A stretch of 22,913 nt of DNA, taken from positions 1 through 22,913 of the IMG/VR virus record IMGVR_UViG_3300027747_000700, one strand, 5' to 3'. Shown here piece by piece: positions 13,158 to 19,845 of the stretch. Within the stretch, counting starts at the first letter, position 1, and each line of letters starts with the position of its first letter. The translations under genes and the position numbers were made by a program. This DNA is from a virus. Under the pieces are notes generated by a model that was not told where the DNA came from, made no database searches, and worked only from the letters and a program-made list of their open reading frames with translations.

Positions 13158-14849
13158 ATGAAGCTCCAGACCTATGGGCTGGACTTGAGTGCATTTCCAA
13201 AAGCAACGCAACTAGAGGTTGAGTTGCTGATGGTGAAAGATCCAGATCCAAGTCGGTTCAGCGGCTTGAGTCGGGGTCAGCATATCAAGCACGTTATGGG
13301 TATGCTCTGGCCTGATGTGATGAGCAGGTGGAATGATTGGAATGAACTGGCGTTGTGGGCATGGACGAACTACGACGAGATTGGAGTGACTGGCTGTGCG
13401 GCGGCAGGAAAGACATTCACCTTCACCTTGCTCTCGCTTGTGGAGTTTCTGGCTTGCCCTATGGGGACTCGCATAGCTCTCACCTCTACGACTGTCCCAT
13501 CCTTGCGTGGACGTATCTGGGCTGAAATGATGAAGTTCGTGCGTCCTGTATATCCCTTGTTTGGGTTGAATGTGGTAGACTCCCAGACCAAGATCCAGTT
13601 CCAAAAAGGAGACGATAGGGCGGCTATCATTGCCCTAGCGGTCGATAGTGGGGCGATTGAGCAAGCTGTGGGTAAGTTGCAGGGCGTTCACATACCAAGG
13701 GTAGTGATCGTCGCTGACGAGGCGGCGCAGACCAATCCAGCTATCTTCTCCGCTCGTGCAAACCTTGCAGTAGGTACAGACTTTTATCGCTTCATTGCTA
13801 TTGCCAACGCATCCTCGCAGTTCGATCCTCATGGCCTATTCTGCGAACCTAAGATGGGATGGGGATCTATCCAAGATGATGACGAGTTCTGGGAAACCAA
13901 GACAGGAGTGTGCGTACGATTCGACGGACTCAAATCGCCGAATGTGAAGGCAGGGAGGCTCTTGTATCCATACCTTTTTGGTCAGGACAATATTGACACG
14001 ATCAAAAAGAACTTTGGAGAAGGATCGCTGGAATGGAATAGCTATGTGAGGGGAATGTGGAGCAAGAGCGGAGCTAGGAACACGATCCTAGACCAAGCTA
14101 TGATCAACGAGGGTCGAGCTAGGGAGAGCGTCACTTGGGCAGGAGGAGGCATCAAGACGATTGCGGCTCTTGACCCTGCATTCACGACTGATGGCGATGA
14201 TTGTATCTTGCGCTTTGCAAAGGTGGGGAAAGCAGTTGATGGCGATCTCATCATTGAATGTGGCGACATCGTGCGACTCAATCTCACCGAGAATGAGAAC
14301 TACCCGTTGTTCTACCAAGTGGCAGACCAGACGATTGCAGAGTTGACTCGTCGAGGAATCCAGCCAGAGGACTTCGCCATTGATGCTACTGGTGCAGGGG
14401 CAGGAATAGCTGACATCATCTCACAACGCTGGCAGACAGGGTTTGTAAGGGTGTCATTCGGAGGAGGGGCTACAGAGCATCCTATCAGCATTGAAGATGA
14501 TCGTCCTGCAAAGCAAGTCTACGCAAACCGAGTCTCGCAACTATGGGGGCAGATCCGCACGATCATCATGGCGGGAAGAATGCGTGGGCTAGATGACCAG
14601 ACTAGCCGAGAGCTATGCGCCCGTATCTACACGCTCAAGAACGAGAAGATGCTCCTGGAAAGCAAGAAGGATTTGAAGAAGCGCACCAAGGGGAACTCCC
14701 CTGACAGGGCTGATGCTCTGGCGTTGCTGGTAGAAGTCATGGTCACAAACTGGGGGCTTGGCAACAGCGTGGGGAGCCTCGCAGACTCCGATGAAGATTG
14801 GGATTCTTTCGTCTCACAGAACACGCTAGAAGCAGATTACGAAGGCTGA
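13158..14849 (+). CDS. terL: Terminase large subunit (DNA-packaging ATPase/nuclease)
   Basis: A 563-residue protein in the usual size range. The ATPase half has Walker A GCAAAGKT at about residues 78-85, an adenine-motif helix after it, and Walker B VVIVADEA at about 181-188, with the catalytic Glu following the Asp. The nuclease half has the RNase H-like acidic triad: ALDPAF near 335-340, AIDATGAG near 406-413 and SPDRADAL near 513-520. It drives genome translocation into the prohead through the portal and cuts the DNA. The start codon follows the scaffold stop immediately (TAAATG), with no Shine-Dalgarno. It lies downstream of the portal, the reverse of the common order. No small terminase was recognised. 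Confidence 0.92.
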   Translation: MKLQTYGLDLSAFPKATQLEVELLMVKDPDPSRFSGLSRGQHIKHVMGMLWPDVMSRWNDWNELALWAWTNYDEIGVTGCAAAGKTFTFTLLSLVEFLACPMGTRIALTSTTVPSLRGRIWAEMMKFVRPVYPLFGLNVVDSQTKIQFQKGDDRAAIIALAVDSGAIEQAVGKLQGVHIPRVVIVADEAAQTNPAIFSARANLAVGTDFYRFIAIANASSQFDPHGLFCEPKMGWGSIQDDDEFWETKTGVCVRFDGLKSPNVKAGRLLYPYLFGQDNIDTIKKNFGEGSLEWNSYVRGMWSKSGARNTILDQAMINEGRARESVTWAGGGIKTIAALDPAFTTDGDDCILRFAKVGKAVDGDLIIECGDIVRLNLTENENYPLFYQVADQTIAELTRRGIQPEDFAIDATGAGAGIADIISQRWQTGFVRVSFGGGATEHPISIEDDRPAKQVYANRVSQLWGQIRTIIMAGRMRGLDDQTSRELCARIYTLKNEKMLLESKKDLKKRTKGNSPDRADALALLVEVMVTNWGLGNSVGSLADSDEDWDSFVSQNTLEADYEG

Positions 14850-14896
14850 AAATCTTTTGAAAAAAGATTTGACCCGTGATGCCGACATGGTATGAG
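14850..14896 (+). promoter_or_regulatory. Inverted repeat and promoter after the terminase
   Basis: A perfect inverted repeat with 9-base arms (AAATCTTTT at 14850-14858 and AAAAGATTT at 14862-14870, loop GAA) starts at the terminase stop. Overlapping its end is TTGACC (14869-14874), 16 bases, TATGAG (14891-14896), a fair sigma70-like promoter. The repeat would overlap the -35 as an operator. The leader that follows contains GAGGC/GCCTC nested inside GGGT/ACCC (about 14899-14930), a possible RNA hairpin before the ATG at 14939. Confidence 0.42.
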
Positions 14897-14938
14897 TAGG
14901 GTCGAACCAGAGGCAATGGCCTCGCAACCCACATAAAA

Positions 14939-15256
14939 ATGAAAAAAGTAAAAACAAGTCATCTCACCGATGACGAAATCTGGGAGAACTATATTCTTCC
15001 CGATGTCAAGCAAGTGATTGGAGTGTACCGCAAACTGCTTGAGTCTATAGACGAATTAGCAGATAGAGTCGGATGGTATCCGAATGTGATTGAGGGTAAG
15101 GTGTTCCCTAAAAATGCTCCACAGCGCAGGGAGATAGATCGCATCATGTGGAATATTGAAAGCGATAGAAAGGGAATGATTGATACCATGAGGAGAAACT
15201 GGCTCATTCAAGATTTAGGACTGACCGCAGAGCAACTTGCTTTGCTAGAATCATAA
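14939..15256 (+). CDS. Helical hypothetical protein
   Basis: A 105-residue protein, first gene after the candidate promoter at 14869. It is basic at the start (MKKVKTSHLTDDEIW), then mostly helical (YRKLLESIDELADRVGWYPN, REIDRIMWNIESDRKGMID) and ends LTAEQLALLES. No Cys and no membrane segment. No family recognised. Its position at the head of the modification/replication module suggests a DNA-related or regulatory role, but nothing in the sequence shows it. Confidence 0.6.
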   Translation: MKKVKTSHLTDDEIWENYILPDVKQVIGVYRKLLESIDELADRVGWYPNVIEGKVFPKNAPQRREIDRIMWNIESDRKGMIDTMRRNWLIQDLGLTAEQLALLES

Positions 15257-15272
15257 TCAACCACAAAAAACA

Positions 15273-15470
15273 ATGAGAAGACCGAAGCCATTCGGACAAA
15301 CGCATTCATGTGAATGCGGCAAGGACACGGAGATAATCGTGTATCCATACATCCCAGCCATCACCTCGCATCAATACGAGGACAACGAGGAAGCAGAAGG
15401 AGGCTACTGCGATCCAGAGGAATGCCCAGAGTGCGGATGTGGAATTGATTACGAGGACTACGCAGAATGA
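15273..15470 (+). CDS. Cys-rich mini-protein upstream of mom (Com-like position)
   Basis: A 65-residue acidic protein after an ACAATG leader. Cysteines lie at residues 13, 15, 46, 51, 54 and 56 (HSCECGK and CDPEECPECGCG), enough for one zinc site. It overlaps the Mom-like gene by ATGA. In phage Mu, Com is a 62-residue zinc-binding protein encoded just upstream of and overlapping mom; it binds the mom message and activates translation. Size, Cys content and position here parallel Com, but the Cys spacing differs and this protein is acidic rather than basic, so homology is not shown. Alternatives are an unrelated zinc ribbon or a rubredoxin-like protein. Confidence 0.55.
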   Translation: MRRPKPFGQTHSCECGKDTEIIVYPYIPAITSHQYEDNEEAEGGYCDPEECPECGCGIDYEDYAE

Positions 15471-15481
15471 ACTGGTCTGTG
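15461..15481 (+). promoter_or_regulatory. Hairpin with the mom start codon in its loop
   Basis: CGCAGA (15461-15466) can pair with TCTGTG (15476-15481), six pairs including one G-U, around the 9-base loop ATGAACTGG, which begins with the start codon at 15467. It could limit initiation until the upstream gene is translated or a protein binds. Confidence 0.35.
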
Positions 15482-16141
15482 CATCAGATCACTTTTCGGG
15501 ATGCAGAGCCTTGGCTTTTGAAAAAGCATTACGCCAAAAGGATACCTCCAGTATCTTATGCCTTTGGCGCATTCGTTGATAAATCCTTGATCGGAATAGT
15601 GACATATGGAACTCCCGTTTCATCCTCTCTTCGGGAGGGTGTTTGCGGAAAGGAATATGCTGATTATGTGATTGAGCTTAATCGCCTGTGTTGTGAAAGT
15701 ACTAAAAACCTAGCTGGTTTTTTAATTTCTAATTCATTAAAACTAATACCAAGGCCAAAGATTGTTGTTAGTTTTGCTGATACTGCACAGGGCCATGTTG
15801 GATATGTTTATCAAGCAACTAATTTTGTTTACACAGGATTGAGTGCAAAGAGAACAGATTGGAAGATCAAGGGTGAAGAACATCTTCATGGAGCTACCAT
15901 AGCAGACAAATTCAGGGGAGTTGAAAACAGGGCGCAAGCTCTCCGCGATAAATACGGGGATGACTTTTATTTGGAAGATCGTCCGAGAAAGCACAGATAC
16001 ATTTATTTTATTGGAACAAAAAAAGATAAGAAAAAAATGAAACAATCCCTCAAATATCAGATTGAAGAATACCCGAAAGGAGACTCTCAAAGATATAATG
16101 CGAGCGCAAAAATAAACACACAAATGCTACTAATCAATTAA
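15467..16141 (+). CDS. mom: Mom-like DNA adenine modification protein, copy 1
   Basis: A 224-residue protein of the Mom family (GNAT-related). Phage Mu Mom converts adenine in DNA to N6-carbamoylmethyl-adenine, protecting the genome from host restriction. Conserved blocks seen in both copies here: KHYAKR (20-25), ELNRLC (70-75), VSFAD (101-105), GHVGYVYQATNF (109-120), YTGLSAKRTDWK (122-133), HRYIYF (176-181) and EYPKGDSQRY (201-210). The His-Tyr pair and the Arg of ELNRLC are the best candidates for catalytic residues. The C-terminal third is Lys-rich, as expected for DNA contact. The ATG overlaps the Cys-rich mini-gene. The second half is more AT-rich than the neighbours. Confidence 0.8.
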   Translation: MNWSVHQITFRDAEPWLLKKHYAKRIPPVSYAFGAFVDKSLIGIVTYGTPVSSSLREGVCGKEYADYVIELNRLCCESTKNLAGFLISNSLKLIPRPKIVVSFADTAQGHVGYVYQATNFVYTGLSAKRTDWKIKGEEHLHGATIADKFRGVENRAQALRDKYGDDFYLEDRPRKHRYIYFIGTKKDKKKMKQSLKYQIEEYPKGDSQRYNASAKINTQMLLIN

Positions 16142-16145
16142 TAAT

Positions 16146-16859
16146 ATGCAATCAGTAAAACTAGACCGACACAAAGAGCATCAGAAGTATTTCCTATCTG
16201 ATGGAACGCAAGTCCCCGGGGGATCTACGATCAGCAAGATAGGAGACGATGCAGGGGCATTGATCCATTGGGCTTGGAAGCTAGGATGCGAGGGCAAGAA
16301 CTACCGCGATGTGAGCAAAGAGGCTTGCGACATTGGTACGCTTGCCCACTTCTACATCGAATGCTTCCTCAACAACCAAGTTGCTGACCTATCCGACTAC
16401 ACACAGGAGGAGCGGGATAAGGCTCTTGTGTGCTACCATAAGTTTCTTGAATGGTGGCAAGGGCAAAAGCTACGCAAGGTTTATACCGAAATCCAGCTTG
16501 TGCATGAAGAGTTGCGATATGGTGGAACGATTGATCTAATAGCCGAAAGAGATAATGGAGAGTTTGTTCTACTTGATTTCAAAACTTCCAAGAAGATTAG
16601 TGATAGTTATTGGAGGCAATGTGCTGGATATGCACAACTATTTAACTTAAATAATCCGCAAATGGTGCGAAAGCCATTTAATGAGATCAAAGATCATGCC
16701 ATCGTCCGTATCGGTAAGGAAGAGGAGGGAGACTTTGAAGTAGTCTGGAAGGATGATCTCTCAAAAGAATGGGAGGTATTCCAGAAGCAAGTTGATCTCT
16801 ACTGGGCTATGAAGGCGGCGAAGCCAGAGCCGAAGCCCCGTGGGAGGAAGAAGAAGTGA
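16146..16859 (+). CDS. PD-(D/E)XK nuclease, RecB/Cas4-like
   Basis: A 237-residue protein. Motifs of the RecB-type PD-(D/E)XK fold are in order: GTLAHFYIE (64-72) with His68 and Glu72, GGTIDLI (126-132) with Asp130, LLDFKTSKK (142-150) with the Asp144-x-Lys146 core, and RQCAGYAQLF (157-166), the Q-x-x-x-Y motif IV. The C-terminus is a Lys/Pro-rich tail (PKPRGRKKK). Such phage enzymes act as exonucleases paired with annealing proteins, here probably the ERF protein at 4636, to recombine or process DNA ends. It is placed between the two Mom-like genes and overlaps the second by GTGA, which links it to the modification cluster. It could instead degrade unmodified DNA. Confidence 0.82.
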   Translation: MQSVKLDRHKEHQKYFLSDGTQVPGGSTISKIGDDAGALIHWAWKLGCEGKNYRDVSKEACDIGTLAHFYIECFLNNQVADLSDYTQEERDKALVCYHKFLEWWQGQKLRKVYTEIQLVHEELRYGGTIDLIAERDNGEFVLLDFKTSKKISDSYWRQCAGYAQLFNLNNPQMVRKPFNEIKDHAIVRIGKEEEGDFEVVWKDDLSKEWEVFQKQVDLYWAMKAAKPEPKPRGRKKK

Positions 16860-17488
16860 GTGCTAAAGTATATGAAGTAAGATTTATAGATTCAAAAGAG
16901 ACTTATGCTTGGCTACTAAATAAACATTACGCAAAAAGAATACCAAGTATAAGTTATTCATTTGGGTTATTTGATTCTGTAGAGTTAAAGGGAGTTCTAA
17001 CAATAGGAAAACCAGCAAGCCCTAATCTTTGTATTGGAATATGTGGCATAAAATACAAGGATTATGTTTATGAATTAAATAGATTGTGTGTATCTGATGG
17101 GTTGCCTAAAAATACATTAAGTTATTTTGTTTCTAAGTGCCTAAAAAAAATAAAAGAAAATATGATAATTGTTTCATATGCCGACAACGGAATGGGCCAT
17201 CACGGATACATCTATCAAGCGACGAATTGGATATATACTGGGCAGACAAAAGAAAGAACAGATATAGGTTTAGATGATGGAACTCATTCTAGACACTACT
17301 CAAAAGATTTAGATAAAAAAATAAACAGAAAAAAAAGAACATCAAAATATAGGTATGTATATTTTATAGGTAAAATGAAAAACGAATTTATGAATAACCT
17401 AAATTACAAAATAGAAAATTACCCAAAAGGTAATAATTCTAGATACGATAGTAGTAAAAATATTTTAAGCCAAACTTATTTTATTTAA
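16856..17488 (+). CDS. mom: Mom-like DNA adenine modification protein, copy 2
   Basis: A 210-residue paralogue of the protein at 15467. It uses GTG at 16856, overlapping the nuclease stop (GTGA), behind GGGAGGA (about 16841-16847). It keeps all shared blocks: KHYAKR (23-28), ELNRLC (73-78), VSYAD (106-110), GHHGYIYQATNW (114-125), YTGQTKERTD (127-136), YRYVYF (165-170) and YPKGNNSRY (189-197). Residues in the 140-165 loop are shorter and more basic. The gene is very AT-rich (many ATA, AAA and TTA codons), unlike the surrounding genes, except for a stretch around 17180-17230. This points to transfer from another genome rather than recent tandem duplication. The two copies may have different site preference or partners. 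Confidence 0.8.
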   Translation: MSAKVYEVRFIDSKETYAWLLNKHYAKRIPSISYSFGLFDSVELKGVLTIGKPASPNLCIGICGIKYKDYVYELNRLCVSDGLPKNTLSYFVSKCLKKIKENMIIVSYADNGMGHHGYIYQATNWIYTGQTKERTDIGLDDGTHSRHYSKDLDKKINRKKRTSKYRYVYFIGKMKNEFMNNLNYKIENYPKGNNSRYDSSKNILSQTYFI

Positions 17489-18763
17489 ATGAGTCTCCCA
17501 TCCAACCTAGATGCAGAGAAGGCATTCCTGTCCTCTGCCCTTCAAAATCCATCTATACTAGATATACACGCCGATCATCTAAAGGCGGCTCTCTTCCATC
17601 ATCCTGCTCATAAAAACTTGTTTAAGGGGCTTCTATCCCTCTGGAAAGAGGGTAAGAGCGTGGATCTCATAACCATCAGCGAGTGGCTAGAGGCTAACAA
17701 TCTGATGGAAGATTGTGGTGGTGCAGGAGAAGTGGCGGCGATATACTGCCATGTTCCCACCTCGCATAACCATGAGGAATACTTTTCAATCATTCGCCAC
17801 TATCACACTGCTCGACTTGCTATTGCTGGCGCAGAGAGGATTATTGATTCTGCAAAGAATCCTGTAGTGAATGGGGAGCTATCCGAGACTGTGCAGAAGG
17901 CTCTAGTGGCTATAGCGTCAGAGGCAGAGTCAGGCACAAAGATTGAATCCATTGGCGAGGCTACTACCCGCCGTCTCAATGAGTATGAGGAGATGGTGAA
18001 TAACAAGGGCAAGCTCATGGGACTCACCTATGGCTTCCCTGCTCTTGATGAACACACAGGGGGCATGAGGACAGGGCAACTGATTGTGATTGGCGCACCC
18101 ACCAAGGGCGGCAAAACCGCATTAGCTCTTAACATAGCTCAAAGAACTGCTGATGCAGGAAATGCTGTGGGCGTATTCAGCTTGGAGATGAGTAGTGGGG
18201 AGATGGTGGACAGACTTGTGGCCTCTCTTACAGGCGTGGACATATCAGTTCTTTCAAAGAATCCTACCAAGGAAGAGATGAACAAGATTTCTTTCGGTAT
18301 AGGACAAGTAGGCAAGCTACCTATCTGGATTAGGGATGAGTCAAGTATAAACCCATTGCAGATTATGGCAGCGGCTCGACGTATGGTAGCCACCCATGGT
18401 GTGAAAGTGATTGTCTTTGACTACATTCAGCTTGCCATGCCTACCAACTCAAAGGACTCCCGTGAGCGTCAGGTTGCCGAAGTGAGTCGTTGCTTGAAAC
18501 TTGTAGCCAAAGAATTATCCATCACGATTATAGCTCTCTGCCAACTGAACCGAAATGGTACTGCTCGTGAATCTGATGCGATCCAGCATGATTGCGATAT
18601 GTTCCTAGTGATTAGATACCAAGAGGAATCCGAGAACCAAGAGGATTTAGGATATTGGCTTGACATTCGACTCGCTAGGAATTGTAGTAGAACATCTTTC
18701 CCTCTCACATTCCAGCCGCAATACTTGAGGTTTGAAGAGAGGGAAATAAAACAACACAACTAA
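17489..18763 (+). CDS. dnaB: DnaB-like replicative helicase
   Basis: A 424-residue protein, slightly shorter than cellular DnaB (about 470). The N-terminal DnaB domain (residues 1-100) begins LPSNLDAEKAFLSSALQNP, with HHPAHKNLFKGLLSLW after it. A linker leads to GLTYGFPALDEHTGGMRTGQ (about 177-196), the usual start of the RecA-like domain. Walker A is GAPTKGGKTALAL (about 202-214) and Walker B VIVFDYIQLAMP (about 308-319). LCQLNRNG near 351 is the H4 loop and ARNCSRTSFPLTF near 390 the arginine-finger region. It unwinds DNA at the phage fork. It begins directly after the mom copy 2 stop (TAAATG), with no Shine-Dalgarno. No separate primase was recognised. Confidence 0.9.
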   Translation: MSLPSNLDAEKAFLSSALQNPSILDIHADHLKAALFHHPAHKNLFKGLLSLWKEGKSVDLITISEWLEANNLMEDCGGAGEVAAIYCHVPTSHNHEEYFSIIRHYHTARLAIAGAERIIDSAKNPVVNGELSETVQKALVAIASEAESGTKIESIGEATTRRLNEYEEMVNNKGKLMGLTYGFPALDEHTGGMRTGQLIVIGAPTKGGKTALALNIAQRTADAGNAVGVFSLEMSSGEMVDRLVASLTGVDISVLSKNPTKEEMNKISFGIGQVGKLPIWIRDESSINPLQIMAAARRMVATHGVKVIVFDYIQLAMPTNSKDSRERQVAEVSRCLKLVAKELSITIIALCQLNRNGTARESDAIQHDCDMFLVIRYQEESENQEDLGYWLDIRLARNCSRTSFPLTFQPQYLRFEEREIKQHN

Positions 18764-18765
18764 AT

Positions 18766-19011
18766 ATGGAATACGATAACACTAATAGTGGAGCGGCCTT
18801 CTTAAAGGACAATCCAAACCCAAAAGCTCCGAAGTATGCTGGCCCTCTTAATGTTGAGGGAAAGAACTTTGAGATTAGCATTTGGGAAAAGACAAGCAAA
18901 GCAGGAAGCCCATTCCTTTCTATCAAGGTCGGCCCTCCTCGTGAGAAGAAGGCTTTCACCTCAAAGCCAAAAACAACTACTTCCCGCAACGACGAAGACG
19001 TAGATTTTTAA
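18766..19011 (+). CDS. Small conserved phage protein, DUF736-like
   Basis: An 81-residue protein: NSGAAFLKDNPNPKAPKYAG (7-26), LNVEGKNFEISIWEKTSKAG (28-47), SPFLSIKVGPPRE. This 'NSG.LF ... P.Y.G ... G....I..W...SK.G..YLSLK' pattern is found in small proteins encoded beside replication genes in phages and mobile elements (DUF736-like). A short beta fold is likely; a Lys/Thr-rich acidic-ended tail follows (NDEDVDF), recalling the acidic tail of single-strand binding proteins. It follows the helicase by 2 bases. A role in replication is inferred. Confidence 0.65.
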   Translation: MEYDNTNSGAAFLKDNPNPKAPKYAGPLNVEGKNFEISIWEKTSKAGSPFLSIKVGPPREKKAFTSKPKTTTSRNDEDVDF

Positions 19012-19012
19012 T

Positions 19013-19162
19013 ATGAAGAAGAAAGGACTCTACGACAATATCAATGCCAAGAGGGAGCGTATCGCCAAGGGATCTGGCGAGAAGATGCGTAAGGTAGGAA
19101 GCAAGGGTGCGCCTACTGCCAAGGCATTCCGAGACAGCAAGAAAACCGCCAAGAAGAAATAA
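19013..19162 (+). CDS. Basic 49-residue phage protein (GEKMRK type)
   Basis: ATG 19013 to TAA 19162 encodes a 49-residue, very basic protein beginning MKKKGLYDNINAKRERIAKG and including GSGEKMRKVGSKGAPTAKAF. This 'LY.NI.AKR.RIA.GSGEKMRKPGSKGAPT' pattern recurs in many phage genomes as a small protein of unknown function. The high Lys/Arg content suggests nucleic-acid binding or packaging with DNA. It begins one base after the previous stop and is 2 bases before another basic protein. Confidence 0.75.
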   Translation: MKKKGLYDNINAKRERIAKGSGEKMRKVGSKGAPTAKAFRDSKKTAKKK

Positions 19163-19164
19163 TC

Positions 19165-19401
19165 ATGGAAAAGAAATTCTCCAAGAAAGTTACCAACCCA
19201 AAGACAGGTCGTGAGAAGACTGTGAGATATGGGCAGAAGGGGGCGACGATCAAGCCTGGCACAAGCAAGGGCGATAGCTATTGCGCTCGTAGTGCAGGGC
19301 AGATGAAGAAGCATCCAGCGGCGGCTAAAAACCCTAACAGCCCTCTACGCTTGTCTCGCAAGAAGTGGCATTGTAGCGGAACCAAGTCTCGCAAGAGCTA
19401 A
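19165..19401 (+). CDS. Basic Cys-containing phage protein (DUF6321-like)
   Basis: A 78-residue, strongly basic protein: KKVTNPKTGREKTVRYGQKG (7-26), GTSKGDSYCARSAGQMKKHP (32-51), NSPLRLSRKKWHCSGTKSRK. The pattern 'V.NP.TGR...VRYG..G..IKPGT.KG.SYCARS ... LSRKKW.C.GKKS' is a recurrent small phage/virus protein; two Cys residues could pair or bind metal. It probably binds nucleic acid. It is the last gene before the structured RNA and terminator at 19407-19506. Confidence 0.72.
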   Translation: MEKKFSKKVTNPKTGREKTVRYGQKGATIKPGTSKGDSYCARSAGQMKKHPAAAKNPNSPLRLSRKKWHCSGTKSRKS

Positions 19402-19406
19402 AATTT

Positions 19407-19474
19407 GCGGCATAGCAATCGGATGAGACATCCGAGGCAGGGGAGTTTTCTGTCTCTCCTTTGTTGAACACCGC
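19407..19474 (+). ncRNA. Multi-hairpin structured RNA before terminator
   Basis: GCGG (19407-19410) pairs with CCGC (19471-19474), closing a multiloop. Inside are a perfect 7-pair hairpin, TCGGATG with CATCCGA (19419-19435, loop AGA), and a second, GGAG (19442-19445) with CTCC (19456-19459). It lies after the last basic gene and directly abuts the terminator. It could be a stable 3' end, a small RNA or a regulatory leader; no known riboswitch class is recognised. Confidence 0.4.
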
Positions 19475-19506
19475 AGGAGGGGGGAGAAATCCCCCCTCCT
19501 TTTTTT
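19475..19506 (+). terminator. Strong intrinsic terminator with GAAA tetraloop
   Basis: AGGAGGGGGGA (19475-19485) pairs perfectly with TCCCCCCTCCT (19490-19500) through 11 base pairs, closed by a GAAA (GNRA) loop and followed by six further T bases (19501-19506). It ends the large transcription unit from 14939 or further upstream. No promoter-like pair is evident between it and the next gene at 19555. Confidence 0.92.
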
Positions 19507-19554
19507 GTTGACTCTCATAAAGATTCTGAAAAACTCCAATCAGAGCATACAACC

Positions 19555-19845
19555 ATGCTCGTACAAAAAATGAAAACTACATTGAAAGAAGCGGCAAGAT
19601 TGGTTGCATCGTATGATGCGTTGTTGAAGGTGCAGATTGCTCAAGCCATGAGGTATGGGCAGGATGAGATTCGCATAAGCGTTCCTCGTGCCAGAGGATT
19701 CTACAACGATCTTCTGGTGCTTGAAAAAGCATTGAATGAATCAACTCGCCACTACGCATCGCAATCTCATTTCTCTCGACTAGATGCGATCTTCAACGAG
19801 CAGGATCGTGTAATGAACGAGGCAATGAGCAAGATTGGAATATGA
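19555..19845 (+). CDS. Helical hypothetical protein
   Basis: A 96-residue protein, first gene after the terminator. It is mostly helical (LKEAARLVASYDALLKVQIA, FYNDLLVLEKALNESTRHYA), with a central basic stretch and no Cys. ATG 19570 (MKTTLKEA), preceded by a run of A, is an alternative start that would remove five residues. It overlaps the next gene by ATGA. No family recognised. Confidence 0.55.
   Translation: MLVQKMKTTLKEAARLVASYDALLKVQIAQAMRYGQDEIRISVPRARGFYNDLLVLEKALNESTRHYASQSHFSRLDAIFNEQDRVMNEAMSKIGI

Noticed and set aside
12675-13604. Leftward frames across the scaffold-terminase junction
   Set aside because: They are antisense to the terminase and scaffold genes, with no ribosome site or recognisable domains.
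14896-14932. Possible tRNA (GGGTCGAACC resembles a T-arm)
   Set aside because: No acceptor stem, D-arm or anticodon arm of the right length; kept only as a leader hairpin.
19507-19536. Promoter from TTGACT after the strong terminator
   Set aside because: No acceptable -10 at 16-18 bases downstream.
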